Part shown: positions 56,790 through 64,000 of the stretch, piece by piece | Numbering within the stretch: position 1 is the first letter of the stretch | Layout: each line of letters begins with the position of its first letter | From: Wolbachia endosymbiont (group A) of Pogonocherus hispidulus | Lineage (GTDB): Bacteria; Pseudomonadota; Alphaproteobacteria; Rickettsiales; Anaplasmataceae | Length of the DNA: 64,000 nucleotides | Reading direction: 5' to 3' | NCBI RefSeq assembly: GCF_964028195.1 | Contig: NZ_OZ034750.1 | Span: 1,588,266-1,652,265 of the forward strand | Program-made: the position numbers and the translations under genes | The notes under the pieces: generated by a model | Told to the model about the DNA's origin: nothing | Seen by the model: the letters and a program-made list of their open reading frames with translations, nothing else | Database searches by the model: none

Positions 56790-57587
56790 TTAACAAAAAT
56801 ACTTTAGTGCATTTTCAAATATAAGCATTCCATCACCATATTTTGGCACAGCAACACCTAAACGCTTGCTCTTTTCTTTTTCAAGAGGCCAATTATCTTG
56901 CTGGGTAAAAAATATTCCCCTTTCTGGATGGGGCATTAAAGCTAGCACTCTTCCACTTTTATCTGATAAAGCTGCTAGGTCGTATGTAGATCCGTTCGGA
57001 TTGTGAGGAAATTGCAGATTAGCATAGTTGCCATTTTCATCAATGTAACGTAATGCGGTGGAATTGCTCTCAATCAATTGGTTCAAAATATCTTGATCCA
57101 TAAAAAATTTGCCTTCCCCATGAGCAATAGGGAGATATAGTTCACTCAGGCCCCGTAGCCAAACAGAATTACTCTGCGGATTAACTCTCACTCTAATCCA
57201 ACGGCATTGATAATTGCCTATATCATTATGGATTAAAGCTAGATTAGAGAACTCTGGAATTAATTTTACTAATATCTGACAACCATTACATATTCCTATA
57301 ATCAGCTTGTCCTGAGATAAAAACTCTTGAAACTCATCCAACAAGTTGTTTTTAATACGTAAAGCAAACGCATTACCAGCACCAGTGTCATCACCATAGG
57401 AAAAACCTCCTGGAATTGCAAGTATATTGCTTAATTTCAGTTTACCTGGATTATCTATAATATCATTAATGTGAACGATTTTTACTTCAATATTACTAAT
57501 ACCAAGTTTTCTGCTGCATTCCATAAATGCAAATGCAGTTTCTTTTTCGCAATTTAAGCCATAACCAGATAGGACTGTGATTTTCAT
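56790..57587 (-). CDS. purQ: Phosphoribosylformylglycinamidine synthase, glutaminase subunit
   Basis: 265 residues. Class I glutamine amidotransferase with nucleophile Cys in IIGICNGCQILVKL and a late ALMPHPERG with the His; GGFSYGDDTGAGNAFA is diagnostic for PurQ. It provides ammonia to PurL for FGAM formation. It starts seven bases after the pstA stop... that is, pstA lies just upstream on the same strand, six bases away, so they may be co-transcribed. Confidence 0.95.
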   Translation of the reverse strand: MKITVLSGYGLNCEKETAFAFMECSRKLGISNIEVKIVHINDIIDNPGKLKLSNILAIPGGFSYGDDTGAGNAFALRIKNNLLDEFQEFLSQDKLIIGICNGCQILVKLIPEFSNLALIHNDIGNYQCRWIRVRVNPQSNSVWLRGLSELYLPIAHGEGKFFMDQDILNQLIESNSTALRYIDENGNYANLQFPHNPNGSTYDLAALSDKSGRVLALMPHPERGIFFTQQDNWPLEKEKSKRLGVAVPKYGDGMLIFENALKYFC

Positions 57588-57593
57588 GAATTG

Positions 57594-58844
57594 CTAAAAA
57601 TTAAAAAATTCGAATTTCCTTTTTACAAAATTTGCTATTAAATTTAACGCAAATAACACCAATAATAAAGCTATAATTGCAATAGCAGCAAGTTCAATAA
57701 ATGCAATTTCAGGACTACTTGACCATATGTATATTTGTACAGGCAGAACAGTCGCCGGATCGAAAAAGGACGTAGGTGTATCAGCAATAAATGCCACCAT
57801 ACCCATCATAAGTAAAGGAGAAGATTCACCTAAAATCCTTGCAATTGCAAGCACAGTACCATGTATTATTCTTGGTAACGCAATCGGTAAAGAGTGATCT
57901 AATATCACCTTGATGTGAGGTGCACCGAGCGCAAACGCTGCATCTTTTATCGTAATAGGAACATTCGCAAAGGCATTTTTTGTTGCAATTATAATATTAG
58001 GTAACATCATAAATGAAAGAGTCATTCCACCAACAAGTGGTGAAGAGCGTGGTAGCCCAAATATGCCAAGATAGAGAGTTAAGCCCACTACACCAAATAT
58101 TATTGAAGGCACTGCAGCAAGATTATTCATGCTAATTTCTACAATATTAGTCATTAGCCTATTTTTAGGCATAAATTCGTAAAGACAGATGCCCGACATA
58201 ATTCCTATTGGTAATGCTAATGCTAGGCACACTATAATTGTCATTAATGAACCGATAAATGCCCCTAAAATCCCTGCATTCTCAGGTTCACGAGAGTCAG
58301 ATTTAAGGAATAAAGACTTATTAAAAAATTTTTTCACTCTCCTCTTTTCTTTTAGCCAATCAAGTAATTTAGCATAACGATCATTCAAATGTTTATCTTT
58401 ATTTATTGAATTAATTATACTTGACGCGGTAAACCAGATCTCATATTCACCACTATCTTTTACTTTCTTACAAAAAAATTTCTCTAGTTCTTTGTAAGAA
58501 TTACGACTTAAAATTTCGTCACTGTCTTTAAAATCAGTTCCTTTAAACACCTTACGTAAAGAATCGTTGAGTAAGCCAATGGACTTATACCGCAAATCAC
58601 CAGGATTATTTGTTAAAGTAAGATCAGCACTTATTTCAATTGGCAATAAAATTTTCGTTACTGTTAAGGCACTGTAAGAGTTAACTAATATACTCAACAA
58701 TATACACACAGGACAGCCAAGTGAGATAACTAGTGCCGTGAAAGAACAAAAGCGTAACGCTCTGTTCTTTTTATTTTTCCTTTTTATACGAGCATGTACA
58801 CGCCTTGACTGAAGTAATTTAAGGAATTTTTTCTTTATACTCAT
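57594..58844 (-). CDS. pstA: Phosphate ABC transporter permease PstA
   Basis: 416 residues. A long N-terminal extension with one membrane helix (about 30-55) and a periplasmic loop is typical of alphaproteobacterial PstA. The permease core has LALPIGIMSGICLYEFMPK, MNNLAAVPSIIFGVVGL and the EAA-type loop AFALGAPHIKVILDHSLPIA. With PstC, PstB and PstS it imports phosphate. None of those partners is adjacent. The first residues are very basic (KKKFLKLLQSRRVHARIKRK). Confidence 0.9.
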   Translation of the reverse strand: MSIKKKFLKLLQSRRVHARIKRKNKKNRALRFCSFTALVISLGCPVCILLSILVNSYSALTVTKILLPIEISADLTLTNNPGDLRYKSIGLLNDSLRKVFKGTDFKDSDEILSRNSYKELEKFFCKKVKDSGEYEIWFTASSIINSINKDKHLNDRYAKLLDWLKEKRRVKKFFNKSLFLKSDSREPENAGILGAFIGSLMTIIVCLALALPIGIMSGICLYEFMPKNRLMTNIVEISMNNLAAVPSIIFGVVGLTLYLGIFGLPRSSPLVGGMTLSFMMLPNIIIATKNAFANVPITIKDAAFALGAPHIKVILDHSLPIALPRIIHGTVLAIARILGESSPLLMMGMVAFIADTPTSFFDPATVLPVQIYIWSSSPEIAFIELAAIAIIALLLVLFALNLIANFVKRKFEFFNF

Positions 58845-59019
58845 TTATTTTTCTTTTGTCATTCAAGTAGCTGACACACAGCCGTACGAACACTTGTTTG
58901 CGAAGGCAGTGTGTTAAATGTTATAGCCACTTTTGCCTCAAACACAAAGGCAGTGTCAAGCACTGGAATGACACTGGAAAGTGCTGGGATGACACAATTG
59001 ACATCACTCCCTATTGTAT
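58845..59019. repeat. Degraded palindromic repeats
   Basis: Contains GTCATTCAAGTAGCTGACAC, ACAGCCGTACGAACACTTG, and GTGTCAAGCACTGGAATGAC with a second GGGATGACAC. These are pieces of the families seen elsewhere. No gene. Confidence 0.7.
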
Positions 59020-59397
59020 CTACTTAGATTTCTTTTTAACATAAGTAGTACGCTCTTTGATCCTTGCAGCTTTTCCAAATAGTTTGCACAGATAATACAG
59101 TTTTGCTCTACGAACCTTTCCTTTTCTTGTCACTTGCACTGAAACCAGTGCAGGAGAATAAACAAAAAATTGAGACACTATACTTTCTCCATGGCTCACT
59201 TTTCTGACTGCAAAAGAAGAATGTAACCCGCGGTTCCTTTTTGATATACATACACCTTCAAATATCTGTATACGTTCACTTGCACCGTCAACTACTTTAA
59301 AAGTGACCTTCAAATCATCGCCAGGACGAAATTCTGGTATTTCTTTAGCTAACACTTGCATTTGCTGTTCGTTAAATTTTTTAAGTAAATTTGTCAT
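59020..59397 (-). CDS. rplS: 50S ribosomal protein L19
   Basis: 125 residues. Typical segments are [35 protein letters not shown] and FPVYSP-like [13 protein letters not shown]; it ends with a basic tail. L19 sits at the 30S/50S interface. It overlaps the end of trmD by 17 bases, the conserved trmD-rplS order. Confidence 0.97.
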   Translation of the reverse strand: MTNLLKKFNEQQMQVLAKEIPEFRPGDDLKVTFKVVDGASERIQIFEGVCISKRNRGLHSSFAVRKVSHGESIVSQFFVYSPALVSVQVTRKGKVRRAKLYYLCKLFGKAARIKERTTYVKKKSK

Positions 59398-60091
59398 TTA
59401 TCTCTCCATTCAATAATTCAGGCCTACGCTTTTTTGTTATAACATGAGACTGCTTCTGCCTCCAATCACTTATTTTTTTGTGATTGCCAGATAACAAAAC
59501 CTCAGGTACTTTATATCCCTTCCACTGCTCAGGTCTAGTATATTGAGGATATTCAAGTATACCACCACCATAATTAAAACTTTCTTCAGTAATACTATCA
59601 GTATTATTTACTACACCTGGAAGAAGTCTAATGCATGCATCGAGAACCACCATCGCAGCTGGCTCACCTCCTGAAAGTATATAATCTCCGATACTTAATT
59701 CATAAGGAGTATACGCATCAATTATCCTTTGGTCAATACCTTCAAATCGACCACACAATATTGTTATATGAGGAAACTCTAATAATTCTCTGGCAATATT
59801 CTGATTAAACTTAGTTCCAGATGGAGTCATGTAAACAAACTTAGTGTTTTTATGAACAGAGAGCATACTATCTACTGCATCACCAACTACATCAGAACGC
59901 ATAACCATTCCTGCTCCACCTCCATATGGAACATCATCCACAGTTGAATGTTTATCTTTCGCAAAAGAACGAATATTTATTACTTCAAGGTTCCATATTT
60001 TTTTTTCTAACGCTTTTCCGGCAAGAGAATAGTTCAAAAACCCGGGGAACATTTCTGGAAATACTGTTAATATTGTAACATTGAATGCCAT
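59381..60091 (-). CDS. trmD: tRNA (guanine-N1-)-methyltransferase
   Basis: 236 residues of the SPOUT (trefoil knot) family. Motifs [21 protein letters not shown] and [16 protein letters not shown] make the AdoMet knot. It methylates G37 of tRNAs to prevent frameshifting. Overlaps rplS. The usual partners rpsP and rimM are not upstream here; instead the gene diverges from purC. Confidence 0.97.
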   Translation of the reverse strand: MAFNVTILTVFPEMFPGFLNYSLAGKALEKKIWNLEVINIRSFAKDKHSTVDDVPYGGGAGMVMRSDVVGDAVDSMLSVHKNTKFVYMTPSGTKFNQNIARELLEFPHITILCGRFEGIDQRIIDAYTPYELSIGDYILSGGEPAAMVVLDACIRLLPGVVNNTDSITEESFNYGGGILEYPQYTRPEQWKGYKVPEVLLSGNHKKISDWRQKQSHVITKKRRPELLNGEINDKFT

Positions 60092-60165
60092 TAAGGTTTA
60101 TTTTAAGTTATTTGGAGCTATACTCTAAGAACAGTAAATTGATATAATATATAGTTAAATTAAGC

Positions 60166-60888
60166 ATGTCACTGAATAAAACAATATACGAAGGTAAAGC
60201 GAAAGCCATTATTGAAACTGAAGACTCATCAACTGTTATACAGCACTTTAAAGATGATGTTACAGCATTCAATAAGGAAAAATATGAAATTATTGAGGGC
60301 AAAGGAATAATTAATAATCATGTTAGTGCTTTTATCATGGAAAAGCTTGAAGAAGCAGGAACTAGCACGCACTTTATAAAAACTCTAAACGAAAGAGAAC
60401 AGCTAGTCAAAAAGCTCAAGATAATACCTCTTGAGGTGGTAGTTAGAAATGTTGCAGCTGGCAGCTTTTGCAAACGTTTTAATATCAAAGAAGGTGAGGC
60501 ACTTACATCTCCTATAATCGAGTTTTTTTACAAAAATGATGACCTAGCCGACCCAATGGTGAATGAAAATCACATACTGTATTTTGATTGGCTATCTAGC
60601 AAAGAAATGGATGAAGTTAAAACTACAACTTTAAAAATCAACGAAATCTTAGTCCACCTATTTTCAAATGCAAGTATATATTTAGTTGATCTCAAGTTAG
60701 AATTTGGCAGATTAATAAATGACAGTACTAAAATCATTTTAGCCGATGAAATCAGCCCTGATAACTGCAGGTTATGGGATAAAAATACTTATAAAAAGCT
60801 AGATAAAGACGTCTTTCGTTTGAATTTAGGAGATTTAAAGAAAGCGTACCTAGAAGTTGCAAAAAGACTGTCAGTAAAGTTAGGTTAA
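60166..60888 (+). CDS. purC: SAICAR synthetase
   Basis: 240 residues, normal length. Motifs are TIYEGKAKAI near the start, PLEVVVRNVAAGSFCKR, LVDLKLEFGR and ADEISPDNCRLWD. It joins CAIR with aspartate in purine synthesis. Its last four bases overlap the end of purM, which converges from the right. Confidence 0.96.
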   Translation: MSLNKTIYEGKAKAIIETEDSSTVIQHFKDDVTAFNKEKYEIIEGKGIINNHVSAFIMEKLEEAGTSTHFIKTLNEREQLVKKLKIIPLEVVVRNVAAGSFCKRFNIKEGEALTSPIIEFFYKNDDLADPMVNENHILYFDWLSSKEMDEVKTTTLKINEILVHLFSNASIYLVDLKLEFGRLINDSTKIILADEISPDNCRLWDKNTYKKLDKDVFRLNLGDLKKAYLEVAKRLSVKLG

Positions 60889-61922
60889 CTAAATACTACT
60901 CTATCAAGTGGAGGGTTACATGCCTCATCAAGTTTTCCAATAATTTCAATTTTTTCTCCACGTTTTTGGAAATGATTTTTCACGTTTTGCATATTCTCAG
61001 GACTTACGATCAATACCATGCCAATACCACAATTAAATGTTTTTAGCATTTCTTTCTTCTCTATTTTACCCTCCTTTGTTAGCCATAAAAATATATCTGG
61101 CCATTTCCAGGAATTAATGTCTATGTTTGCAAATAAGTTTTTTGGAAGAATCCGCGGAATATTATCTATCAAGCCACCACCTGTTATATGTGCAATGCCT
61201 TTTACCTTTGGCATAATAGGCAACAAAGAATCAACATATATTTTTGTTGGTTCGAGCAACACTTCTTTCCAAAGCTGATTATTCCATGGAGATGAGTCGT
61301 TATAATTTATACCTAAGCTTTTGAAAATATGGCGCACCAAAGAAAACCCATTTGAGTGAATTCCACTTGACTCTAAGCCAACTATATAATCACCTGCTTT
61401 CATCATGCTACAGTTTGGAAGAATTTGCTTTCGATCAACTACACCAACCACAAACCCTGCAAGGTCATAGTGATTATTACCATACATTCCAGGCATTTCT
61501 GCGGTTTCTCCACCAACCAATGCTATTTTAGCTTGCTTGCACCCCTTTGCAATGCCCTGGACCACAGATAATAAAACGTCCTTGCTCAAAATGCCTGTTG
61601 CAAAGTAATCAAGAAAAAATAAAGGCGTTGCTCCTTGTGCAAGTAAGTCATTTACACACATTGCAACTAAATCTATACCTATAGTATCATGCCTATTCAC
61701 TTCTTGAGCTATCAACAGTTTCGTACCTACTCCATCAGTTGAGGAAACGAGTACTGGATGGTCATACTTCTTACTTAGTGCAGCAAAATCAAACAACGCA
61801 GAAAATGAACCTATTTCGCTGATTACTTCTTCTCTAGCAGTTTCTTGAGCAATAGGCTTGACTTCTTTTATTAACTTATTATATAGTTCAAGATCTATTC
61901 CTGATCTGATATAAGTATTCAT
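60885..61922 (-). CDS. purM: AIR synthetase (FGAM cyclo-ligase)
   Basis: 345 residues. Contains LVSSTDGVGTKLLIA, GIDLVAMCVNDLLAQGATPL, LVGGETAEMPGMY and SSGIHSNGFSLVR, all diagnostic. Cyclises FGAM to AIR, the substrate for PurK. Its upstream gap toward chpT contains a perfect CtrA box. Confidence 0.97.
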   Translation of the reverse strand: MNTYIRSGIDLELYNKLIKEVKPIAQETAREEVISEIGSFSALFDFAALSKKYDHPVLVSSTDGVGTKLLIAQEVNRHDTIGIDLVAMCVNDLLAQGATPLFFLDYFATGILSKDVLLSVVQGIAKGCKQAKIALVGGETAEMPGMYGNNHYDLAGFVVGVVDRKQILPNCSMMKAGDYIVGLESSGIHSNGFSLVRHIFKSLGINYNDSSPWNNQLWKEVLLEPTKIYVDSLLPIMPKVKGIAHITGGGLIDNIPRILPKNLFANIDINSWKWPDIFLWLTKEGKIEKKEMLKTFNCGIGMVLIVSPENMQNVKNHFQKRGEKIEIIGKLDEACNPPLDRVVFS

Positions 61923-61947
61923 AATCCTTCTATAAATTTTAAAATTG

Positions 61948-61962
61948 TTAATACTATATTAA
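61948..61962. promoter_or_regulatory. Candidate CtrA box TTAA-N7-TTAA
   Basis: TTAA, seven bases (TACTATA), TTAA, a perfect match in the divergent gap between purM and chpT. It would suit CtrA control of its own phosphorelay partner, but chance matches are common in such AT-rich DNA. Confidence 0.4.
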
Positions 61963-62055
61963 TGCCTTGATATAAAAAGTGCAACGAAACTTTCTCTTAA
62001 TTGACTATTATGTGCTTATCAATATAGGGTAACTTAAATCATTTATAATTATCCA

Positions 62056-62349
62056 ATGAACAAAAATATCAAAAACATACTGTTAACAATAGAGCTGCTA
62101 TCAGGACGGCTGCTTCATGACTTTGCTAACTCTATGAATGGGATAATGTTTAGCTTAGAAGAGCTTGGAGTAATAGATAAGAATGATGCTGATATACAGA
62201 AGGAAGCATTGTCGCTGCTTAAAGAAAGCTCCGATGATTTAATATATAAACATAAAGTTATGAAGCAGGCATATTCTTCTTCAGCAGATAATTACAGCTT
62301 TGATCAGACCAAATCTAATATCGAAAATTACTTATTAAAAAAAAAGTAA
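62056..62349 (+). CDS. chpT: Histidine phosphotransferase ChpT, N-terminal (DHp) part
   Basis: 97 codons. ELLSGRLLHDFANSMNGIMF matches the ChpT signature in which His in LxHD is phosphorylated; it is followed by DALxLLKESSDDLIYKHKVMK-type helix 2 and the QAYSS loop. In alphaproteobacteria ChpT moves phosphate from CckA to CtrA and CpdR. The frame ends at TAA 62347-62349 right after a run of nine A's. One extra A would join it without any loss to the next frame. Taken alone it would lack the C-terminal domain needed for receiver binding. Confidence 0.75.
   Translation: MNKNIKNILLTIELLSGRLLHDFANSMNGIMFSLEELGVIDKNDADIQKEALSLLKESSDDLIYKHKVMKQAYSSSADNYSFDQTKSNIENYLLKKK
62337..62345 (+). other. 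A9 homopolymer at the chpT frame break (possible slippage site)
   Basis: CTTATT, then nine A's, then GTAAAGCTCATGTGG. With ten A's the reading becomes L-K-K-K-V-K-L-M-W-K, continuous into the second frame at its ATG. Poly(A) runs in AT-rich endosymbionts are known to be corrected by transcriptional slippage. It could also be a real mutation or a sequencing miscount. Confidence 0.7.
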
Positions 62350-62354
62350 AGCTC

Positions 62355-62708
62355 ATGTGGAAAATAGATGCATATTCTGCAAAAAATAAGGAAGATTTAA
62401 TTGAAAAGATAAATAAGATAATTTCTAATATGGTGCTAACTATAGCCAGTGCAGTGGCGGAAGTTGAACTAGTGTCTGTTTTACTGAGTCAAACAGAAAA
62501 TAAAATGCTATTAACCATAAAAATTCTAAATGAACACAAACCAATAAGCAAATCATTAGTAGACAAATTAATCAAAAAAAATGACACTAATTTAAATACA
62601 AAAGATATTAATATCTATATGACCTCTTTATTATTAGAGTACTATAACACTGAAATGCATTGTACTTGCGAAAATAATTTGCTGGAGATAGGTTTAACTA
62701 TAACTTGA
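62355..62708 (+). CDS. chpT: ChpT, C-terminal (CA-like) part
   Basis: 117 codons in the frame one base off from the first part. It opens MWKIDAYSAKNKEDLIEKINK, matching the position where ChpT turns from the four-helix bundle into a degenerate Bergerat-like domain; the segment KIISNMVLTIASAVAEVELVSVLL resembles the conserved NLVLLAAEALP-type helix. There is no ribosome-binding site of its own: the ATG lies five bases after the first stop. I think it is the second half of one gene. Confidence 0.7.
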   Translation: MWKIDAYSAKNKEDLIEKINKIISNMVLTIASAVAEVELVSVLLSQTENKMLLTIKILNEHKPISKSLVDKLIKKNDTNLNTKDINIYMTSLLLEYYNTEMHCTCENNLLEIGLTIT

Positions 62709-62779
62709 GTTGCATATTTGGTTATTACAACTTTTTCTTCGTTTCAAGGCAAGACATTCCCCAACAAGGGGTACCAAAT

Positions 62780-63598
62780 CTAATTTTTGTAATCACTTAA
62801 GTCTAGTACTATTTTATTAATGTAGCGCTCATTTGCATCTTTGATGATAAACTTCATACCATTTTTATATTTAATGACTTCATCTACAGAAGGCACTTTA
62901 CCAGCAACCGAAAGAATTAAACCACCAAGTGTAACATAGTCTTCTTCAGGGTCACGTAATTCTATCTTTAGATTCTCCTCTATATCCTTTATAAGAACCC
63001 TTGCTGACACTTCAAACTTATTTTGAGACAATTCAGTAATGGTATATTCTGAATTTATTTCGTTTTCACTATCAATGTTTGATATTAGCTCCTCTATAAG
63101 ATCGGTCATTGAAATTAAACCATCAGTTCCACCATATTCATCCAATACAATAGCTAAGTATGATTTAGAAGATTTCATCCTAACAAAAAGATTAGTTGTC
63201 TTCATCGAGGGCGGAACAAATATTACGCTTTGTATAATATTTCTCAGATTAAAATTTTTATCCCTATTAAAAATAACATCTTTTACATAAAAAAAGCCTA
63301 TTACGTTATCAAAGTTATTTCTATAAATTGGTATTTTAGTGTGGCAAGTGTTTTTTATCTTCTTTATTATTTCACGCTCGCTTGACTCAATGTCTACTGC
63401 GCATATCTCTGTACGTGGAGTCATTATATCCATTATACCACAATCGCGGAATTTTAATAGACCATTAAATATATTAAGGTCTGGCAGATCTTTCATTAAT
63501 GCTTCAGTCGCACACTTTTTCAACACAGAAGCTTTTTTGAAAAGGAAGAGAAAAATTCTATATGCTATTCTTTCTACTAAGGTTCTTTTTTTACTCAA
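62780..63598 (-). CDS. tlyC: CorC/HlyC-type CBS-domain protein (COG1253)
   Basis: 272 residues. FRDCGIMDIMTPRTEICAVD begins the first CBS motif, KIPIYRNNFDNVIGFFYVKD ends it, the second CBS has YLAIVLDEYGGTDGLISMTDL, and a C-terminal CorC_HlyC domain (DEVIKYKNGMKFIIKDAN) follows. The N-terminal DUF21 membrane domain is absent, so this is the soluble type, once called hemolysin TlyC and related to CorC. It is the gene reported to border the Wolbachia replication origin together with hemE. Confidence 0.9.
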   Translation of the reverse strand: MSKKRTLVERIAYRIFLFLFKKASVLKKCATEALMKDLPDLNIFNGLLKFRDCGIMDIMTPRTEICAVDIESSEREIIKKIKNTCHTKIPIYRNNFDNVIGFFYVKDVIFNRDKNFNLRNIIQSVIFVPPSMKTTNLFVRMKSSKSYLAIVLDEYGGTDGLISMTDLIEELISNIDSENEINSEYTITELSQNKFEVSARVLIKDIEENLKIELRDPEEDYVTLGGLILSVAGKVPSVDEVIKYKNGMKFIIKDANERYINKIVLDLSDYKN

Positions 63599-63831
63599 TT
63601 TATTCCCTGTAATGGCAAAAACGTTTTCAGATCAGATTTATCAAGAAAACTGTTATTAAATGTTTAATAAGCATGTGAATAATGTCAAATTAATTTGTGA
63701 ATTATTTGTTGATATAAAATACCAACAATTGATCAACAATTTTTTCAACGACATATACATAGTTATGTAACAATGCATGATGGTAAAATATTTTCCATAA
63801 AAGAAAATTACTAACACTCTGAACATCTTAC

Positions 63832-63840
63832 TTATACACA
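63832..63840 (+). promoter_or_regulatory. DnaA box
   Basis: TTATACACA, a perfect match to TTATNCACA, within the probable origin. Confidence 0.65.
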
Positions 63841-63886
63841 TAAATCATAACAGAAAATCAATAGCATATAGAAGTTGTTAACATAT

Positions 63887-63895
63887 TTATCCACA
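63887..63895 (+). promoter_or_regulatory. DnaA box
   Basis: TTATCCACA, the strongest DnaA box sequence, 46 bases from the first and in the same orientation. Confidence 0.75.
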
Positions 63896-64000
63896 AATTA
63901 AACAACGCCAATTTTTACTGAATTTTAAGTTAGTAACAAGTTGTTGATAGAACTATTATTACTACTATACTTTAATATACAAAAGAATAGATAAAATAGA

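Larger units (their letters stand above)
63599..64000. other. oriC: Probable chromosomal replication origin (left part)
   Basis: About 400 bases without a gene, running off the window edge. It contains two perfect DnaA boxes, TTATACACA (63832-63840) and TTATCCACA (63887-63895), and a near-perfect CtrA box TTTA-N7-TTAA (63914-63928). The flank is the COG1253 gene, the published left border of the in silico Wolbachia ori; the other border, hemE, would lie beyond the window. DnaA, CtrA and IHF sites are the published criteria. I see only imperfect IHF matches here. Confidence 0.75.

Overview
The window looks like a chromosomal segment of a Wolbachia endosymbiont (Rickettsiales, Anaplasmataceae). 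The base composition is AT-rich. Genes are short-spaced and mostly housekeeping. FtsZ (7501-8697) reads like the Wolbachia protein throughout. The intergenic regions are full of the GTCATCCCAGTG and CCGTCATCCCGCT palindromic repeats typical of that genus. The strain cannot be named from this sequence alone.

Layout, left to right. 1-4976: a cut-off CPA2-type cation/proton antiporter, a thioredoxin-like protein, thymidylate kinase, a repeat block, then a penicillin-binding protein 2 overlapping a polysaccharide deacetylase. 5102-13853: a ComM-like AAA protein, a small membrane protein with its own consensus promoter and terminator, ftsZ-EVE-ybeY, sdhB, a PAS protein with no kinase domain, and the lipid cluster gpsA-pgpA-GNAT. 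14179-19834: the cell-cycle regulator ctrA, RNase P RNA, a mucin-like repeat protein, nuoE and tgt. 19978-27152: an accessory stretch with a HAD-like protein carrying three EPIY motifs, an IS110-type element, a tail fragment of a related protein, an M16 peptidase, sodB, and an IS5-type element inside a palindromic repeat. 27432-35130: a zincin-like protein, tsaD, a type I secretion ATPase, and three linked unknown genes with a pilus-assembly-like layout. 35267-44291: tRNA-Arg(CCG), ssb, dapA, ligA, gltX, ccmH, a DUF2125-like gene, ferredoxin and trhO. 44368-56770: a lone phage-type terminase, decayed genes and IS remnants, an iron permease, apaG, purK, asd, an APC permease and a frameshifted membrane gene. 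56790-64000: purQ, pstA, rplS-trmD, purC, purM, chpT split into two frames, a CorC/TlyC protein, and the beginning of what is probably the chromosomal origin.

Three themes link the genes. Cell-cycle control: ctrA, chpT (the phosphotransferase expected to act upstream of CtrA), ftsZ, and the presumptive oriC beside the CBS-domain gene; perfect TTAA-N7-TTAA CtrA boxes lie upstream of ctrA and in the chpT/purM gap. Cell-wall remnant: asd and dapA toward diaminopimelate, with PBP2 and a deacetylase toward a minimal peptidoglycan. Purine synthesis: purK, purQ, purC and purM, scattered as usual in this order.

The observations most worth following are: chpT broken at a run of nine A's, where one added A exactly restores the frame; the HAD/EPIY/proline-rich/NLS-like protein as a candidate effector; a ~460-bp repeat present three times with conserved hairpins, one showing a compensatory base-pair change; the pilus-like trio; and repeat-derived segments apparently inserted in frame in dapA and terL.
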